Shown: in pieces, positions 1 through 7,334 of the stretch
Layout of the letters: every line of letters starts with the position of its first letter
Numbering within the stretch: the stretch's first letter is position 1
Source of the DNA: Methanosarcinaceae archaeon
GTDB lineage: Archaea > Halobacteriota > Methanosarcinia > Methanosarcinales > Methanosarcinaceae
Direction of reading: 5' to 3'
DNA: 15,010 nt
Assembly (NCBI GenBank): GCA_020793555.1
Contig: DQIO01000294.1
Span: forward strand, 1-15,010
Notes under the pieces: generated by a model
Told to the model about the DNA's origin: nothing
The model's input: the letters and a program-made list of their open reading frames with translations, nothing else
Databases searched by the model: none
Position numbers and translations under genes: made by a program

Positions 1-2
1 TT

Positions 3-176
3 GAGTTGAATGTGCTCACAGGACAGTGTTTAAACAGAAGAATAGATGACATAGAGGTTGTCGGGAAAGAGGTGAAGGCATGGGCAAAATTTAGAAACAA
101 CAAAAATTCAAAAGTTAATTGGCAATTCACAACTGAGGATGCGCGGATAAAGTTATCTCGGCTTTATCCGACTTAG
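3..176 (+). pseudogene. IS630-family transposase, C-terminal fragment (5' end lies outside the window)
   Basis: An open frame runs from the window edge to a TAG stop at 174-176 and encodes 57 residues. The end, W-x-FTTEDARIKL-x-RLYP, is the characteristic C-terminus of DDE transposases of the IS630/Tc1-like group, preceded by the usual QCLNRRI and KEVKAW segments. The catalytic DDE residues would lie upstream, outside the window, so whether the gene is intact cannot be judged; it is typed here as partial/pseudogene only because just the tail is seen. No right-end terminal inverted repeat can be defined without the left end of the element; IS630 elements normally insert at TA. The family call is a recognition from motif memory. 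Confidence 0.8.
144..170. repeat. Perfect 9-bp inverted repeat at the transposase 3' end
   Basis: CGGATAAAG at 144-152 is the exact reverse complement of CTTTATCCG at 162-170, with a 9-base spacer. It lies within the last codons of the transposase. It could form an RNA hairpin just before the stop codon, or be a chance product of the coding sequence; no T-run follows it. Confidence 0.5.
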
Positions 177-569
177 AGGATTGACTCGACACTAGCAGTC
201 CAACAATAACAATGCCAAATAGTTTAGAATAATTCCACTTCATTTGTACCATCTTTATCCTCACTTTTCCAATTAAATGGAAATAAGTGTCCTTAATATG
301 TAATTTGCAATTATCAATAATTATGTATACTATAAATATATTGAAAACAACAATATATATCTTTCCATTATAACTTGGCATATTTCCTATTGAGAATCGT
401 GAGGTTTAAGAAGGGATTATATTCATTTCAAGTGACAATTCAGAATCTAACATTTGTTCAAAAGAAGTTTAAGAATTGTCTAAGAAATATGGAAATTAGT
501 ACTGACAACATCATATTTATCTGACATAAAAGCATTCAGTTGGATTACATAAAAATGTCAATTTTTTAT
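177..569. other. Gene-poor AT-rich stretch between transposase and tRNA-Arg
   Basis: About 390 bases without a convincing gene. A minus-strand open frame (127-381) encodes a hydrophobic, low-information peptide and overlaps the transposase tail antisense, so it is probably not a gene. The right end of the insertion sequence is expected within the first part of this stretch, but no terminal repeat could be identified. The tRNA-Arg promoter should lie at the far end; AT-rich candidates occur around 511-519 and 544-551 but neither is decisive. Confidence 0.5.
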
Positions 570-641
570 GGGCCTGTGGTGTAGTGGATATCACTTTAGC
601 CTCCGGAGCTTAGAACCCGGGTTCGATTCCCGGCAGGCCCG
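570..641 (+). tRNA. tRNA-Arg (anticodon CCG)
   Basis: A full cloverleaf can be folded. The acceptor stem GGGCCTG (570-576) pairs with CAGGCCC (634-640), with discriminator G641. The D-arm is GTG/CAC (579-581 with 592-594). The anticodon stem is 596-600 with 608-612 and has one T-T mismatch at the second pair. The loop CTCCGGA (601-607) carries anticodon CCG at 603-605, which reads CGG (Arg). The variable loop has 4 bases. The T-arm is CCGGG/CCCGG around TTCGATT (617-633). No CCA is encoded, which is common in archaea, and no intron is visible. The reductase gene starts 38 bases downstream on the same strand. Confidence 0.95.
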
Positions 642-679
642 TGAATATCTAGCTTAAACAATAGTTCTAATTTGATATT

Positions 680-1879
680 ATGCAATATGATGTAGTTGTT
701 GTGGGTGCAGGTCCGGTTGGTGCTACTGCTGCACGGTATGCAGCATTGAATGGTGCAAGTGTATTGCTGATCGAAGAACATGCATCAGTGGGTTCGCCGG
801 TTGGGTGCACAGGATTGCTAAGCACCCGTGCGATTTCGGAATGTGATGTTGAACCGACCAATGATTTTGTTTTAAACTCAGTACGTGGGGCACACGTTTA
901 TTCTCCAAATGAAAACTGTCTTCCAATTGATGGCGGAAAGACCAAAGCATATGTGGTTTCCAGGAAGATATTTGATCGGAAACTTGTAAAGATGGCAGTT
1001 GACGCCGGAGTTGATGTTTCCATTCGAACTCGTGCAGTTGGGCTTAGTAGAACCAACCGACTGCAAGAACTATCTGTTTTACAAAATGGGGTTCCAAAAA
1101 CAATTACTGCTAATGTAATAATTGGTGCGGATGGCGTGCGTAGCAATATAGCACAGATGTCCGGTCTTGGGCAAGTGAAAAAAGTATTATCGGGGATACA
1201 GATAGAAGCACTATATTCATCCAATGACACCGATTTTGTAGAATTGTTCATGGGTTCACAGGCTCCGGGGTTTTTTGCATGGGCTGTGCCTGTGAATGAT
1301 AAAGTATCTCGTATCGGACTTGCTGTTCCAGCAGGTAATGAATCTCATGCAGTGCAATATTTGAACGATCTGTTAAATTCGAATCAAGGTGTTTCGACGC
1401 GATATGGCGGAGGTGTTCTTGATATTGTATATGGAGGCATCCCGCTTGGGCCTCTTAAAAAGACCGTCGCTGATGGAGTGCTTATCGTGGGGGATGCCGC
1501 GGGTCAGGTGAAACCAACATCTGGAGGAGGAATATATACTGGTGCAGCCTGTGCAAAGATTGCGGGTGAAGTTGCAGCAGCGGCCGCTACTGAGGAAGAT
1601 GCATCGGAAAATCGTTTGAATGAATATGAAAAAAGATGGCGTGCAAAACTTGGACGGGAACTTAACATCGGCATGAAGATACACGAATTTATGGGTGGTT
1701 TGATTGATGCTGATCTTAATGAACTGCTGGGTTCTATGAATACACCTGCGATTTTAGATATAATAACAGAATATGGGGATATGGATCACCCATCAATATT
1801 GATCAAAAAACTGTTGTCTCCGACGAACTCTCGGCAAATGATGAATGTATTCTGGGCATTTGCAAAAGCCGTATTGTGA
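680..1879 (+). CDS. Geranylgeranyl reductase family protein (probable digeranylgeranylglycerophospholipid reductase)
   Basis: A 399-residue flavoprotein of the geranylgeranyl reductase family. These enzymes saturate the isoprenoid double bonds of archaeal membrane lipids, or of related polyprenyl compounds, using FAD. The N-terminal Rossmann FAD motif VGAGPVG spans about residues 8-14. A P-V-G-C-T-G segment (40-45) matches the family's conserved cysteine loop, GADGVRS (149-155) is the second FAD/ribose motif, and GDAAGQVKPTSGGGI (271-285) is the strongly conserved GD motif plus active-site loop. Length is typical for the family. The ATG lies 38 bases after tRNA-Arg; a CTTAAAC box at 653-659 about 25 bases upstream would suit a leaderless transcript, though cotranscription with the tRNA is possible. 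Several paralogues occur per archaeal genome, some acting on menaquinone or methanophenazine side chains, so the exact substrate is inferred. Confidence 0.88.
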   Translation: MQYDVVVVGAGPVGATAARYAALNGASVLLIEEHASVGSPVGCTGLLSTRAISECDVEPTNDFVLNSVRGAHVYSPNENCLPIDGGKTKAYVVSRKIFDRKLVKMAVDAGVDVSIRTRAVGLSRTNRLQELSVLQNGVPKTITANVIIGADGVRSNIAQMSGLGQVKKVLSGIQIEALYSSNDTDFVELFMGSQAPGFFAWAVPVNDKVSRIGLAVPAGNESHAVQYLNDLLNSNQGVSTRYGGGVLDIVYGGIPLGPLKKTVADGVLIVGDAAGQVKPTSGGGIYTGAACAKIAGEVAAAAATEEDASENRLNEYEKRWRAKLGRELNIGMKIHEFMGGLIDADLNELLGSMNTPAILDIITEYGDMDHPSILIKKLLSPTNSRQMMNVFWAFAKAVL

Positions 1880-1967
1880 TTTTATATTGGTTTTAGCTTC
1901 AGTTTCAGATAGAACAGTCTCATTTACAAAGCTATCATCTTACCACAGTTATACAAATACGTGATTT

Positions 1968-2471
1968 TTAGTATATGCTTACTCCTTTTACACTTTTGAG
2001 TTTCAGTATCGAATCCACAAGGTCGCCAGGGATATTAGAATCGGTTATAATAGTAAGTCTTGGTTCACTAATGAAATATGGATCATCTGATACCGCTTGT
2101 CGAATGCTTATATTGTGGTCGGATATCACTCTTGAAACCTCTGCTAAAATGCCGGTGTTTGCCGCGTCATCCGGCGTGATAATAATTACACCAAGTCCAA
2201 GCAGTGGTGCTACATCGCGCAGGAATGGTATTGAACGAACATTTTGGAATATGTTCTTGAGCAATTTGTCTGAGAGTATAGTATCGGTAGTTGAATCCAC
2301 AACACGCCTATCTACATCGGCTTCTTTTGCAAGTTGTGTATGGGCAATCTCAATTTTACCTGACACTACCTTTCCCTCATCATTTACCTGAAAACCACGC
2401 TCAAAAAGGATCATTAGAACCTTTTCCTGTGCAGGGTGTTTTTTAAATTTTTTGAGTACTGTGCTCCACAT
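1968..2471 (-). CDS. ACT-domain protein, predicted regulator of amino acid metabolism (COG2150-like)
   Basis: A 167-residue protein beginning MWSTVLKKFKKHPAQEKV. The N-terminal half looks like a winged-helix segment (residues about 15-75, with a recognition-like IAHTQLAKEADVDRRVVD). The C-terminal half (about 90-167) is an ACT ligand-binding domain: GLGVIIITPDDAANTGILAE opens the beta-alpha-beta fold and RLTIITDSNIPGDLVD continues it. ACT domains bind amino acids, so a ligand-responsive regulatory role is the family prediction; the ligand is unknown. The frame stays open 29 codons further upstream, but that extension is hydrophobic and unlike the family. The ATG at 2471 also lies about 26 bases from a TATA-like element, which supports this start. 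It is convergent with the reductase gene and lies 100 bases downstream of the cytochrome on the same strand. Confidence 0.8.
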   Translation of the reverse strand: MWSTVLKKFKKHPAQEKVLMILFERGFQVNDEGKVVSGKIEIAHTQLAKEADVDRRVVDSTTDTILSDKLLKNIFQNVRSIPFLRDVAPLLGLGVIIITPDDAANTGILAEVSRVISDHNISIRQAVSDDPYFISEPRLTIITDSNIPGDLVDSILKLKSVKGVSIY

Positions 2472-2492
2472 AACAATAAAGATGCATCTCAA

Positions 2493-2502
2493 GTTATAAA
2501 GG
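2493..2502 (-). promoter_or_regulatory. Candidate TATA box for the ACT-domain gene (leaderless)
   Basis: On the minus strand this reads CCTTTATAAC, a good match to the archaeal TATA consensus. Its centre is about 26 bases before the ATG at 2471, so transcription would start at or next to the start codon. No Shine-Dalgarno sequence precedes the ATG. Inferred from position and composition only. Confidence 0.5.
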
Positions 2503-2571
2503 TATTTTTCAAAACAAAAAAATAAAACGAGAAAAGAATGGTGGGAAAATTCCACCAATGCAATTCACTGG

Positions 2572-3696
2572 TTAACCATTTCCCATATCCCAAACATTGT
2601 GTGCCAAAATGTGGCAGTTTTCTCCACAGTCTGTATATGCCGGACCGTGTGGTGTTGCATGGCATGATGAACAGGTTGGGATCTGGCCATGCCAGGTATG
2701 GCACTGTGCACAAGGTAGTTCAGAGTGCCTGGTTGCACTTTCTTCCATCTTGTATGTTGCTTCACTGTGACATCCTTCACAGAAACTTGTTGGTGTTGAT
2801 GCCGGACAAAATATATTGGTTGGCTGGTGGGCTGAAACATGACAGGTCTGACAATCATCTGCAGTCATTGTGTCGTCATGTGTTTTATGGCAGTTTGTAC
2901 ATTTAGGTATTGAACCATGTTTGCTATGACACATCGAACAATCAAGATTATTGTGCTTTGTTGGAGATACCTCAAATTTGTTTTGTACATCTGCATGGCA
3001 TGCTCCGCACACATCGTTTTCAACATCATTTACCTTAAATGCGTTCTCATTTGGTGCATGGGCATCTGTGTGACATTCGGCACATTCAGTGAATTCACCA
3101 CCGTGGAACGATCCATGGCAGTCTGAACACTGTGGTATAAATCCATGTTGTTTATGGCAGAAATCACATCCTTTATTTGAGTGCTTTCCACCAAATTCTT
3201 CAAGATTGGTCACTGGCGTTAAGTGACATTCAGCACATACATCTTCAGACATACCTCTCTCGTGCCCTGAATGGCATGTTGTGCAATTCTCTACTCCTAC
3301 ATGTGGCTTAATAACACGTCTAGTCACCAATGCTTGATAATCTTCATGACATTTCAAACATCGTTCTTTATTTTCAAGAATAATATGGTCCTCTGGTTCC
3401 GGTGGCAGGGCAGTATCGGTTACGTAGAAAAGCAACATAGTTCCAATATCAGCTTTGAATTCAAGTTCACCTCTCGTACCTGATCCTTTGTGACAATCAA
3501 TGCATGATACATTATGTGTATTATGTGCGTAGTCTAATGAATCACCAGGTTCATTGTATAGAATATATTTTGCTTCATGACAAAATTCACAAAATTCGGT
3601 TTTCTCTATAAAATGCATACCGCTCTGCCATGATACTAATGATGTTAGCAGGAATATACCCATAAAGATTATAATTATCAATCTTATTACTGCCAT
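2572..3696 (-). CDS. Membrane-anchored 16-haem c-type cytochrome: NapC/NirT-like module plus three tetrahaem repeats
   Basis: 374 residues. Residues 4-23 form a single hydrophobic signal-anchor. There are fifteen CXXCH haem sites, at C36, 65, 113, 138, 154, 177, 190, 205, 230, 253, 266, 282, 306, 329 and 342, and a sixteenth of the form CXXXCH at 357-362 (C-G-E-N-C-H). The first part (about 27-145) resembles NapC/NrfH quinol-oxidising cytochromes: FCEFCH just after the anchor, then an H-N-x-x-H segment, then CIDCH. The rest is three tetrahaem units (153-213, 229-290, 305-366) with a 76-residue period. Each unit has four further conserved histidines, enough for bis-His ligation. A GAGGT ribosome site lies just upstream of the ATG. 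The likely role is electron transfer from membrane carriers, perhaps methanophenazine, to the cell exterior. The haem motifs are seen directly; the electron donor and acceptor are inferred. No maturation or partner cytochrome genes are in the window. Confidence 0.92.
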   Translation of the reverse strand: MAVIRLIIIIFMGIFLLTSLVSWQSGMHFIEKTEFCEFCHEAKYILYNEPGDSLDYAHNTHNVSCIDCHKGSGTRGELEFKADIGTMLLFYVTDTALPPEPEDHIILENKERCLKCHEDYQALVTRRVIKPHVGVENCTTCHSGHERGMSEDVCAECHLTPVTNLEEFGGKHSNKGCDFCHKQHGFIPQCSDCHGSFHGGEFTECAECHTDAHAPNENAFKVNDVENDVCGACHADVQNKFEVSPTKHNNLDCSMCHSKHGSIPKCTNCHKTHDDTMTADDCQTCHVSAHQPTNIFCPASTPTSFCEGCHSEATYKMEESATRHSELPCAQCHTWHGQIPTCSSCHATPHGPAYTDCGENCHILAHNVWDMGNG

Positions 3697-4187
3697 TTTT
3701 TACCTCTGTCAGTATTTCCGAATATTATGCCCATATGAAATAGCCCCATCAACCTACACCTCCATGTTGCCGGGTCATGGAAATGGCCATCTGATTACAT
3801 ATTCTTTAGTCGTGTTACAAACTCTTAGCACATATCTAACATGATAATTTTGAAACTTACCTCATTTTTGTATAATACAACTCATGACAGTTGCAGCACT
3901 TATTCGTCACCATTCCAAAATCCAGTTAGGACCTAAATCGCAATAATATTTCAGTCGGTGAATAATTATATTATGCTGCAATACTGTTACTTAGTGTATA
4001 ACATGGTAACAATAAACTGCAACCTTAATAACTTTTCTGAAATCCAAATGTTAGCAGATTATTCGGATCAAATGAGACGTAGATTGGTGTTTAATAACAA
4101 AAGTAGTAAGAATGCAGAGTTTATCAGAATAAATCAGAAGACTCCTTCCTCGCTGCAAAGCAGCAGGGGGTGGTTTACGAGACTGTG
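3697..4187. other. Gene-poor stretch between recQ and the cytochrome gene
   Basis: About 490 AT-rich bases between two minus-strand genes, holding the cytochrome's upstream region and the recQ 3' end. TATA-like candidates for the cytochrome occur around 3724-3741 (minus strand), but none is clearly better than the rest. A plus-strand open frame at 3958-4239 runs into the recQ 3' end antisense and has no recognisable protein character. A 23-codon minus-strand frame (3857-3925) includes one CXXCH motif, probably by chance. Otherwise I see nothing here. Confidence 0.5.
4148..4168 (-). terminator. Hairpin just past the recQ stop, possible terminator
   Basis: GCTGC (4152-4156) and GCAGC (4160-4164) form a stem around AAA. 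After one mismatch the stem extends with three more pairs, one of them a G-T. It lies about 20 bases beyond the recQ stop in the direction of transcription. No uninterrupted T-run follows, so a terminator role is weakly supported. Confidence 0.25.
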
Positions 4188-6485
4188 TCACTTTTGTTCG
4201 CACATCATGTCAGCCCGCACCAGTTTTATCTCACCATAGGAGTAATCCTCACCAAGTTTCGCTTTGATGCGCGAAAGGAATTTGCTCCCCACCTCATCTA
4301 TTGCATCTTTTATCATAGACTGTTTTTCCATATCAACCATGTGATCGATCGAATCAATATTTCCAGCCAGAATTAAGTTTTCAATATGTTCTGCAATTGT
4401 ACTTTGGGTCAGGTTCTGAACCTGCGCAATTTCTTCAATCGACATGTGTTGACTGTAAAGTTCGAGTGTTTCCGCCACAGTTTGTGACAGGACATCAGAA
4501 GTTGCAGTGCGACTTTTTGAAACTTGTGGAGAACGACTGATCGGCTTTTCTGAGTGTGGTTTACTCGGTTTGTTCGGTTTGTTCGGTTTCCCATCATTTT
4601 CACAGAAATCCGCGATCTCTGCGAGGAACGTACCTCCATATTTCTCCAATTTATGCTCAGCCACACCTGTTATTTTCAAAAACTCCTGCGAAGTCTTTGG
4701 GCGTTTCGCAGCCATCTGCCGCAGACTTGTATCTGCAAAAATTATGTAGGGTGGTAAATTTGCACGGTTGGCCAGTGTTTTTCGAAGTACCCCTAACCTC
4801 TCGAACAATTCTGAATCGGTGCCGTTTAATGTCTTTATTGCAGTTGATTTGGAGGTTGACTTCGGCTTAGACTTTGATCCGGATTTCGATACCAATTTAG
4901 ACTTTGACTTTGACTTAGACTCATATCCGGATCTGGCACCAACCCGACTTTCTTTAACCTGAACTTTCATCTCATCCGCAGGTTTTGTGATCTGTATGGA
5001 TTCAATGTCACCCAATATCGCCATGCCCTTTGGATTTAATTTCAACAGCGGATACCTTGCACCTTCAACACCCAACGCCTCAAGCCGTACCATTTCACGT
5101 GCTATTGACTGCCACTGGGATTTAGAATATTCGCGACCTGTGCTGTAACTTTTTAACATGGTATGGCGGTTGCCAATGATCTTCTTGGTCTTTGCACCTA
5201 CCAGAACATCGATTACATAGTTCATCCCGAATCTCTGGCCGAGGTCTTCCACGCACAGCAGCAATTTCTTTGCGGCCTCTGTACCGTCGAACATTTCTTT
5301 TGGTTCAAGGCACACATCGCAGCCTCCGCAGTTGTCGTCCTCAAGTTCCTCCCCGAAATATTTGAGCATCACTTTCCTGCGGCATGAATTTGTCTCACAA
5401 TAACCAATCATATCGCGCAACTGGACAAGCGCGATGTCACGCTCCTGCTTTTTCCCCATTTTGTTGATGAAATACTCGATCTTGTATCGATCCCCATGAC
5501 CAAAGAACAGGATACAGTCACATTCAAGACCATCTCGTCCGCCCCTGCCGGTTTCCTGATAATAACTCTCAAGGTTCTTTGGCAGGTCATAATGTACAAC
5601 AAACCGCACGTTGGGTTTGTCGATACCCATCCCAAAAGCAACGGTTGCTACAATTATCTGGACATCGTCTTTAATGAACATCTCCTGATTCTTTGTACGC
5701 ACTTTATCGGTCAGCCCTGCATGGTACGGCAGCGAACTAAAACCTGCTTTTTTGAGTTTCTTTGACAGAGAATCCACAGTCTTGCGACTCTGACAATAGA
5801 TAATACCGCTTTTGCCTTTATTCTCCCACAGATATTGAAGCAAATGACCATATGTATCCTTTTTTGGCTTGACACGATAGAAAAGGTTCTTGCGGTCAAA
5901 ACTGGCCACATATGTATTGTGTCCCTTGAATTTCAACTCTGAAACAATGTCATTACGTACCTTTGGTGTCGCAGTCGCAGTCAGTGCGATCATCGGTACG
6001 GAAGGGAATTTGCTCCTCAATGTCTTGAGTTTTCGATATTCAGGTCTGAAATCATGCCCCCATTCAGAGATACAATGGGCTTCGTCAATGGCAAACAAAC
6101 TCACATTCGCATCCTTGAGCAAACCAAGAGTATCCGTCATCATAAGCCGTTCAGGTGCGACATAGAGTATCTTGATCCTATTGGCAGTTATGGATGCCTT
6201 GATATCTCGTATCTCGCTATAACTCAACGTACTGTTAAGATATGCAGCATCAATGCCATTCGCCTGAAGACTGTCAACCTGATCCTTCATCAGGGAAATT
6301 AAAGGGGAGACCACAACTGTCATTCCATTCATCAAAAGTGCAGGTAACTGGAAACAAAGCGATTTTCCGCCGCCTGTCGGCATCAGCACAAATGTATCTT
6401 TTCCGTTCAGGACATCATTGATGATATCCTCCTGAAGAGGACGAAAAAGCGTATAACCAAAGTATTTCTGGAGTGTTTTGTGCAT
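4188..6485 (-). CDS. recQ: ATP-dependent DNA helicase RecQ
   Basis: 765 residues, a 3'-5' superfamily 2 helicase that unwinds recombination and replication intermediates. Visible motifs: Walker A TGGGKS (37-42), DEAH box (134-137), TATAT (motif III, 169-173) and QETGRGGRDG (motif VI, 310-319). The zinc-binding subdomain has C368, C386, C389 and C392. The RQC winged helix spans about 400-500. The HRDC domain (about 555-630) begins FERLGVLRKTLAN. The C-terminus (about 665-760, with MSIEEIAQVQNLTQSTIAEH) resembles the helix-turn-helix domain found at the end of many RecQ proteins. Two low-complexity linkers flank HRDC: a Lys-Ser-rich stretch (522-548) and a PNKPNKPSKP stretch (634-643). The start codon has no Shine-Dalgarno sequence; a CTTTTAAC element about 23 bases upstream suggests leaderless transcription. 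It stands alone, with no DNA-repair neighbour on the same strand. Confidence 0.95.
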   Translation of the reverse strand: MHKTLQKYFGYTLFRPLQEDIINDVLNGKDTFVLMPTGGGKSLCFQLPALLMNGMTVVVSPLISLMKDQVDSLQANGIDAAYLNSTLSYSEIRDIKASITANRIKILYVAPERLMMTDTLGLLKDANVSLFAIDEAHCISEWGHDFRPEYRKLKTLRSKFPSVPMIALTATATPKVRNDIVSELKFKGHNTYVASFDRKNLFYRVKPKKDTYGHLLQYLWENKGKSGIIYCQSRKTVDSLSKKLKKAGFSSLPYHAGLTDKVRTKNQEMFIKDDVQIIVATVAFGMGIDKPNVRFVVHYDLPKNLESYYQETGRGGRDGLECDCILFFGHGDRYKIEYFINKMGKKQERDIALVQLRDMIGYCETNSCRRKVMLKYFGEELEDDNCGGCDVCLEPKEMFDGTEAAKKLLLCVEDLGQRFGMNYVIDVLVGAKTKKIIGNRHTMLKSYSTGREYSKSQWQSIAREMVRLEALGVEGARYPLLKLNPKGMAILGDIESIQITKPADEMKVQVKESRVGARSGYESKSKSKSKLVSKSGSKSKPKSTSKSTAIKTLNGTDSELFERLGVLRKTLANRANLPPYIIFADTSLRQMAAKRPKTSQEFLKITGVAEHKLEKYGGTFLAEIADFCENDGKPNKPNKPSKPHSEKPISRSPQVSKSRTATSDVLSQTVAETLELYSQHMSIEEIAQVQNLTQSTIAEHIENLILAGNIDSIDHMVDMEKQSMIKDAIDEVGSKFLSRIKAKLGEDYSYGEIKLVRADMMCEQK
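4565..4591. repeat. Tandem 9-bp repeat inside recQ
   Basis: TCGGTTTGT occurs twice head to tail (4565-4582) and is followed by a third, degenerate copy ending at 4591. In frame it encodes the PNKPNKPSKP linker after the HRDC domain. Such in-frame repeats can change length by slippage without breaking the gene. Confidence 0.75.
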
Positions 6486-6777
6486 AGTTATACCGATAGA
6501 GGCGGGGTTAAAAGTCGTATGAGTTGTATTGTTGTTGCACTTAATATGGCTTTACTGTATTTAACTTTCAGCCAAGTGGGGTGAAAGTAATCGGGTAGTC
6601 TTTCGCTTTTTTCCTGAATTTGTATGGGGAATGGATGTGGCACTGGAATATAGTTTCGGCTGAATTGTGGCATAGTAATTGTATCATTATATTGGAACCT
6701 ATACACTAGTGTAATGTCAACAATATAATGTCGCCAATATTTAATCTGACAATGCCTTATTTTCTAATTATTTTCAA

Positions 6778-6845
6778 GACGCTGATTCACGCAGATTAAC
6801 GCTGATTCGACCTTAAATCTGCGTTAATCAGTGTTAATCTGTGTC
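6778..6845. repeat. Palindromic cluster of decamer repeats (interspersed repeat element)
   Basis: Two 30-base arms (6778-6807 and 6816-6845) are imperfect reverse complements, matching at 24 of 30 positions; two of the six mismatches become G-T pairs in RNA. An 8-base loop separates them. Each arm is three tandem copies of a degenerate 10-mer: ACGCTGATTC, ACGCAGATTA, ACGCTGATT on the left, and AATCTGCGTT, AATCAGTGTT, AATCTGTGTC on the right. The sequence type resembles short interspersed palindromes seen in many prokaryotic genomes. No function is known to me; chromosomal copies elsewhere cannot be counted from this window. Confidence 0.75.
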
Positions 6846-6940
6846 TGAAATGTTTATTGAATATTACTTTATTTTGGAATTGTTTAATGTGATCCATGTT
6901 TCCTATGATTGACACTTGAATGTTGACGTGACACTAGATG

Positions 6941-6970
6941 CCTCGGATTTGATTGAAGCAAAATCCGGGG
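6941..6970. other. Strong 10-bp hairpin, possible structured RNA or terminator
   Basis: CCTCGGATTT (6941-6950) pairs with AAATCCGGGG (6961-6970) across a 10-base loop, with nine Watson-Crick pairs and one G-T. It lies about 170 bases beyond the tRNA-iMet 3' end in that gene's direction and in an otherwise non-coding stretch. There is no adjacent T-run on either strand. Confidence 0.4.
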
Positions 6971-7138
6971 TAGTGGCTGTAGGATGGCGGGTTCATGCTC
7001 GGTTTGGCAATCAATTGAAGGACATCTATTCGTATTTTATTAAGCTCATATATTGGGCAGCGCATTTCCAATACCGCATGCAGAGGATTAACTTGATATC
7101 AAAAATAGATGGACAAAAACCAATCAATATTAGAAAAA

Positions 7139-7213
7139 TAGCGGGGGATGGATTCGAACCATCGATCTACGGGTTATGAGCCCGTCGGGATCTCCTGGCT
7201 ACCCCACCCCGCT
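7139..7213 (-). tRNA. Initiator tRNA-Met (anticodon CAT)
   Basis: Read on the minus strand from 7213. The acceptor is AGCGGGG paired with CCCCGCT, giving an A1-U72 pair, and the discriminator is A (7139). The anticodon loop is CTCATAA (anticodon CAT) on a stem containing three consecutive G-C pairs (GGG/CCC). A1-U72 together with the GGG/CCC stem is the known signature of archaeal initiator tRNA and separates it from elongator Met and from Ile2 tRNAs, which also have CAT genes. The T-arm GATGG-TTCGAAT-CCATC is complete. No intron and no encoded CCA are visible. Confidence 0.95.
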
Positions 7214-7334
7214 TCGAGGTGTGTTTATATTACTGGGGTACGATTTCACATAACGATATTATTACTGATAAAGGTTGCGTATGAATAACAGATTGCGGAG
7301 AGGGAAGATACCATTTAGGGGTCGAAAAAGAAAA

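Larger units (their letters stand above)
6486..7138. other. Large non-coding stretch between recQ and tRNA-iMet
   Basis: About 650 bases. It holds the recQ promoter region at the left, a palindrome of decamer repeats at 6778-6845 and a strong hairpin at 6941-6970. Open frames at 6488-6706 (minus) and 6916-7179 (plus) have no recognisable protein features; the plus-strand one runs into the tRNA gene and is rejected. A short near-duplication, two copies of TGTC-N2-CAATAT around 6716-6740, lies beside the palindrome. Confidence 0.6.

Noticed and set aside
127..381. Hydrophobic 84-residue minus-strand open frame
   Set aside because: It overlaps the transposase end antisense, and its composition reflects AT-rich DNA; no ribosome site or family likeness.
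2472..2558. Upstream extension of the ACT-domain protein by 29 residues
   Set aside because: The extension is hydrophobic, unlike the family N-terminus, and overlaps the TATA element that suits the downstream ATG.
3857..3925. A short minus-strand frame with a C-C-N-C-H-E haem-like motif upstream of the cytochrome, possibly a remnant of a second cytochrome
   Set aside because: Only 22 residues between two stops, with a single CXXCH motif and no neighbouring frame with haem motifs; chance is the simpler explanation.
6488..6706. Minus-strand 72-residue open frame upstream of recQ
   Set aside because: No family likeness and no clear ribosome site; it lies in what appears to be the recQ promoter region.
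6916..7179. Plus-strand 87-residue open frame ending inside tRNA-iMet
   Set aside because: Its C-terminus is the antisense of the tRNA gene and the rest has no recognisable protein features.
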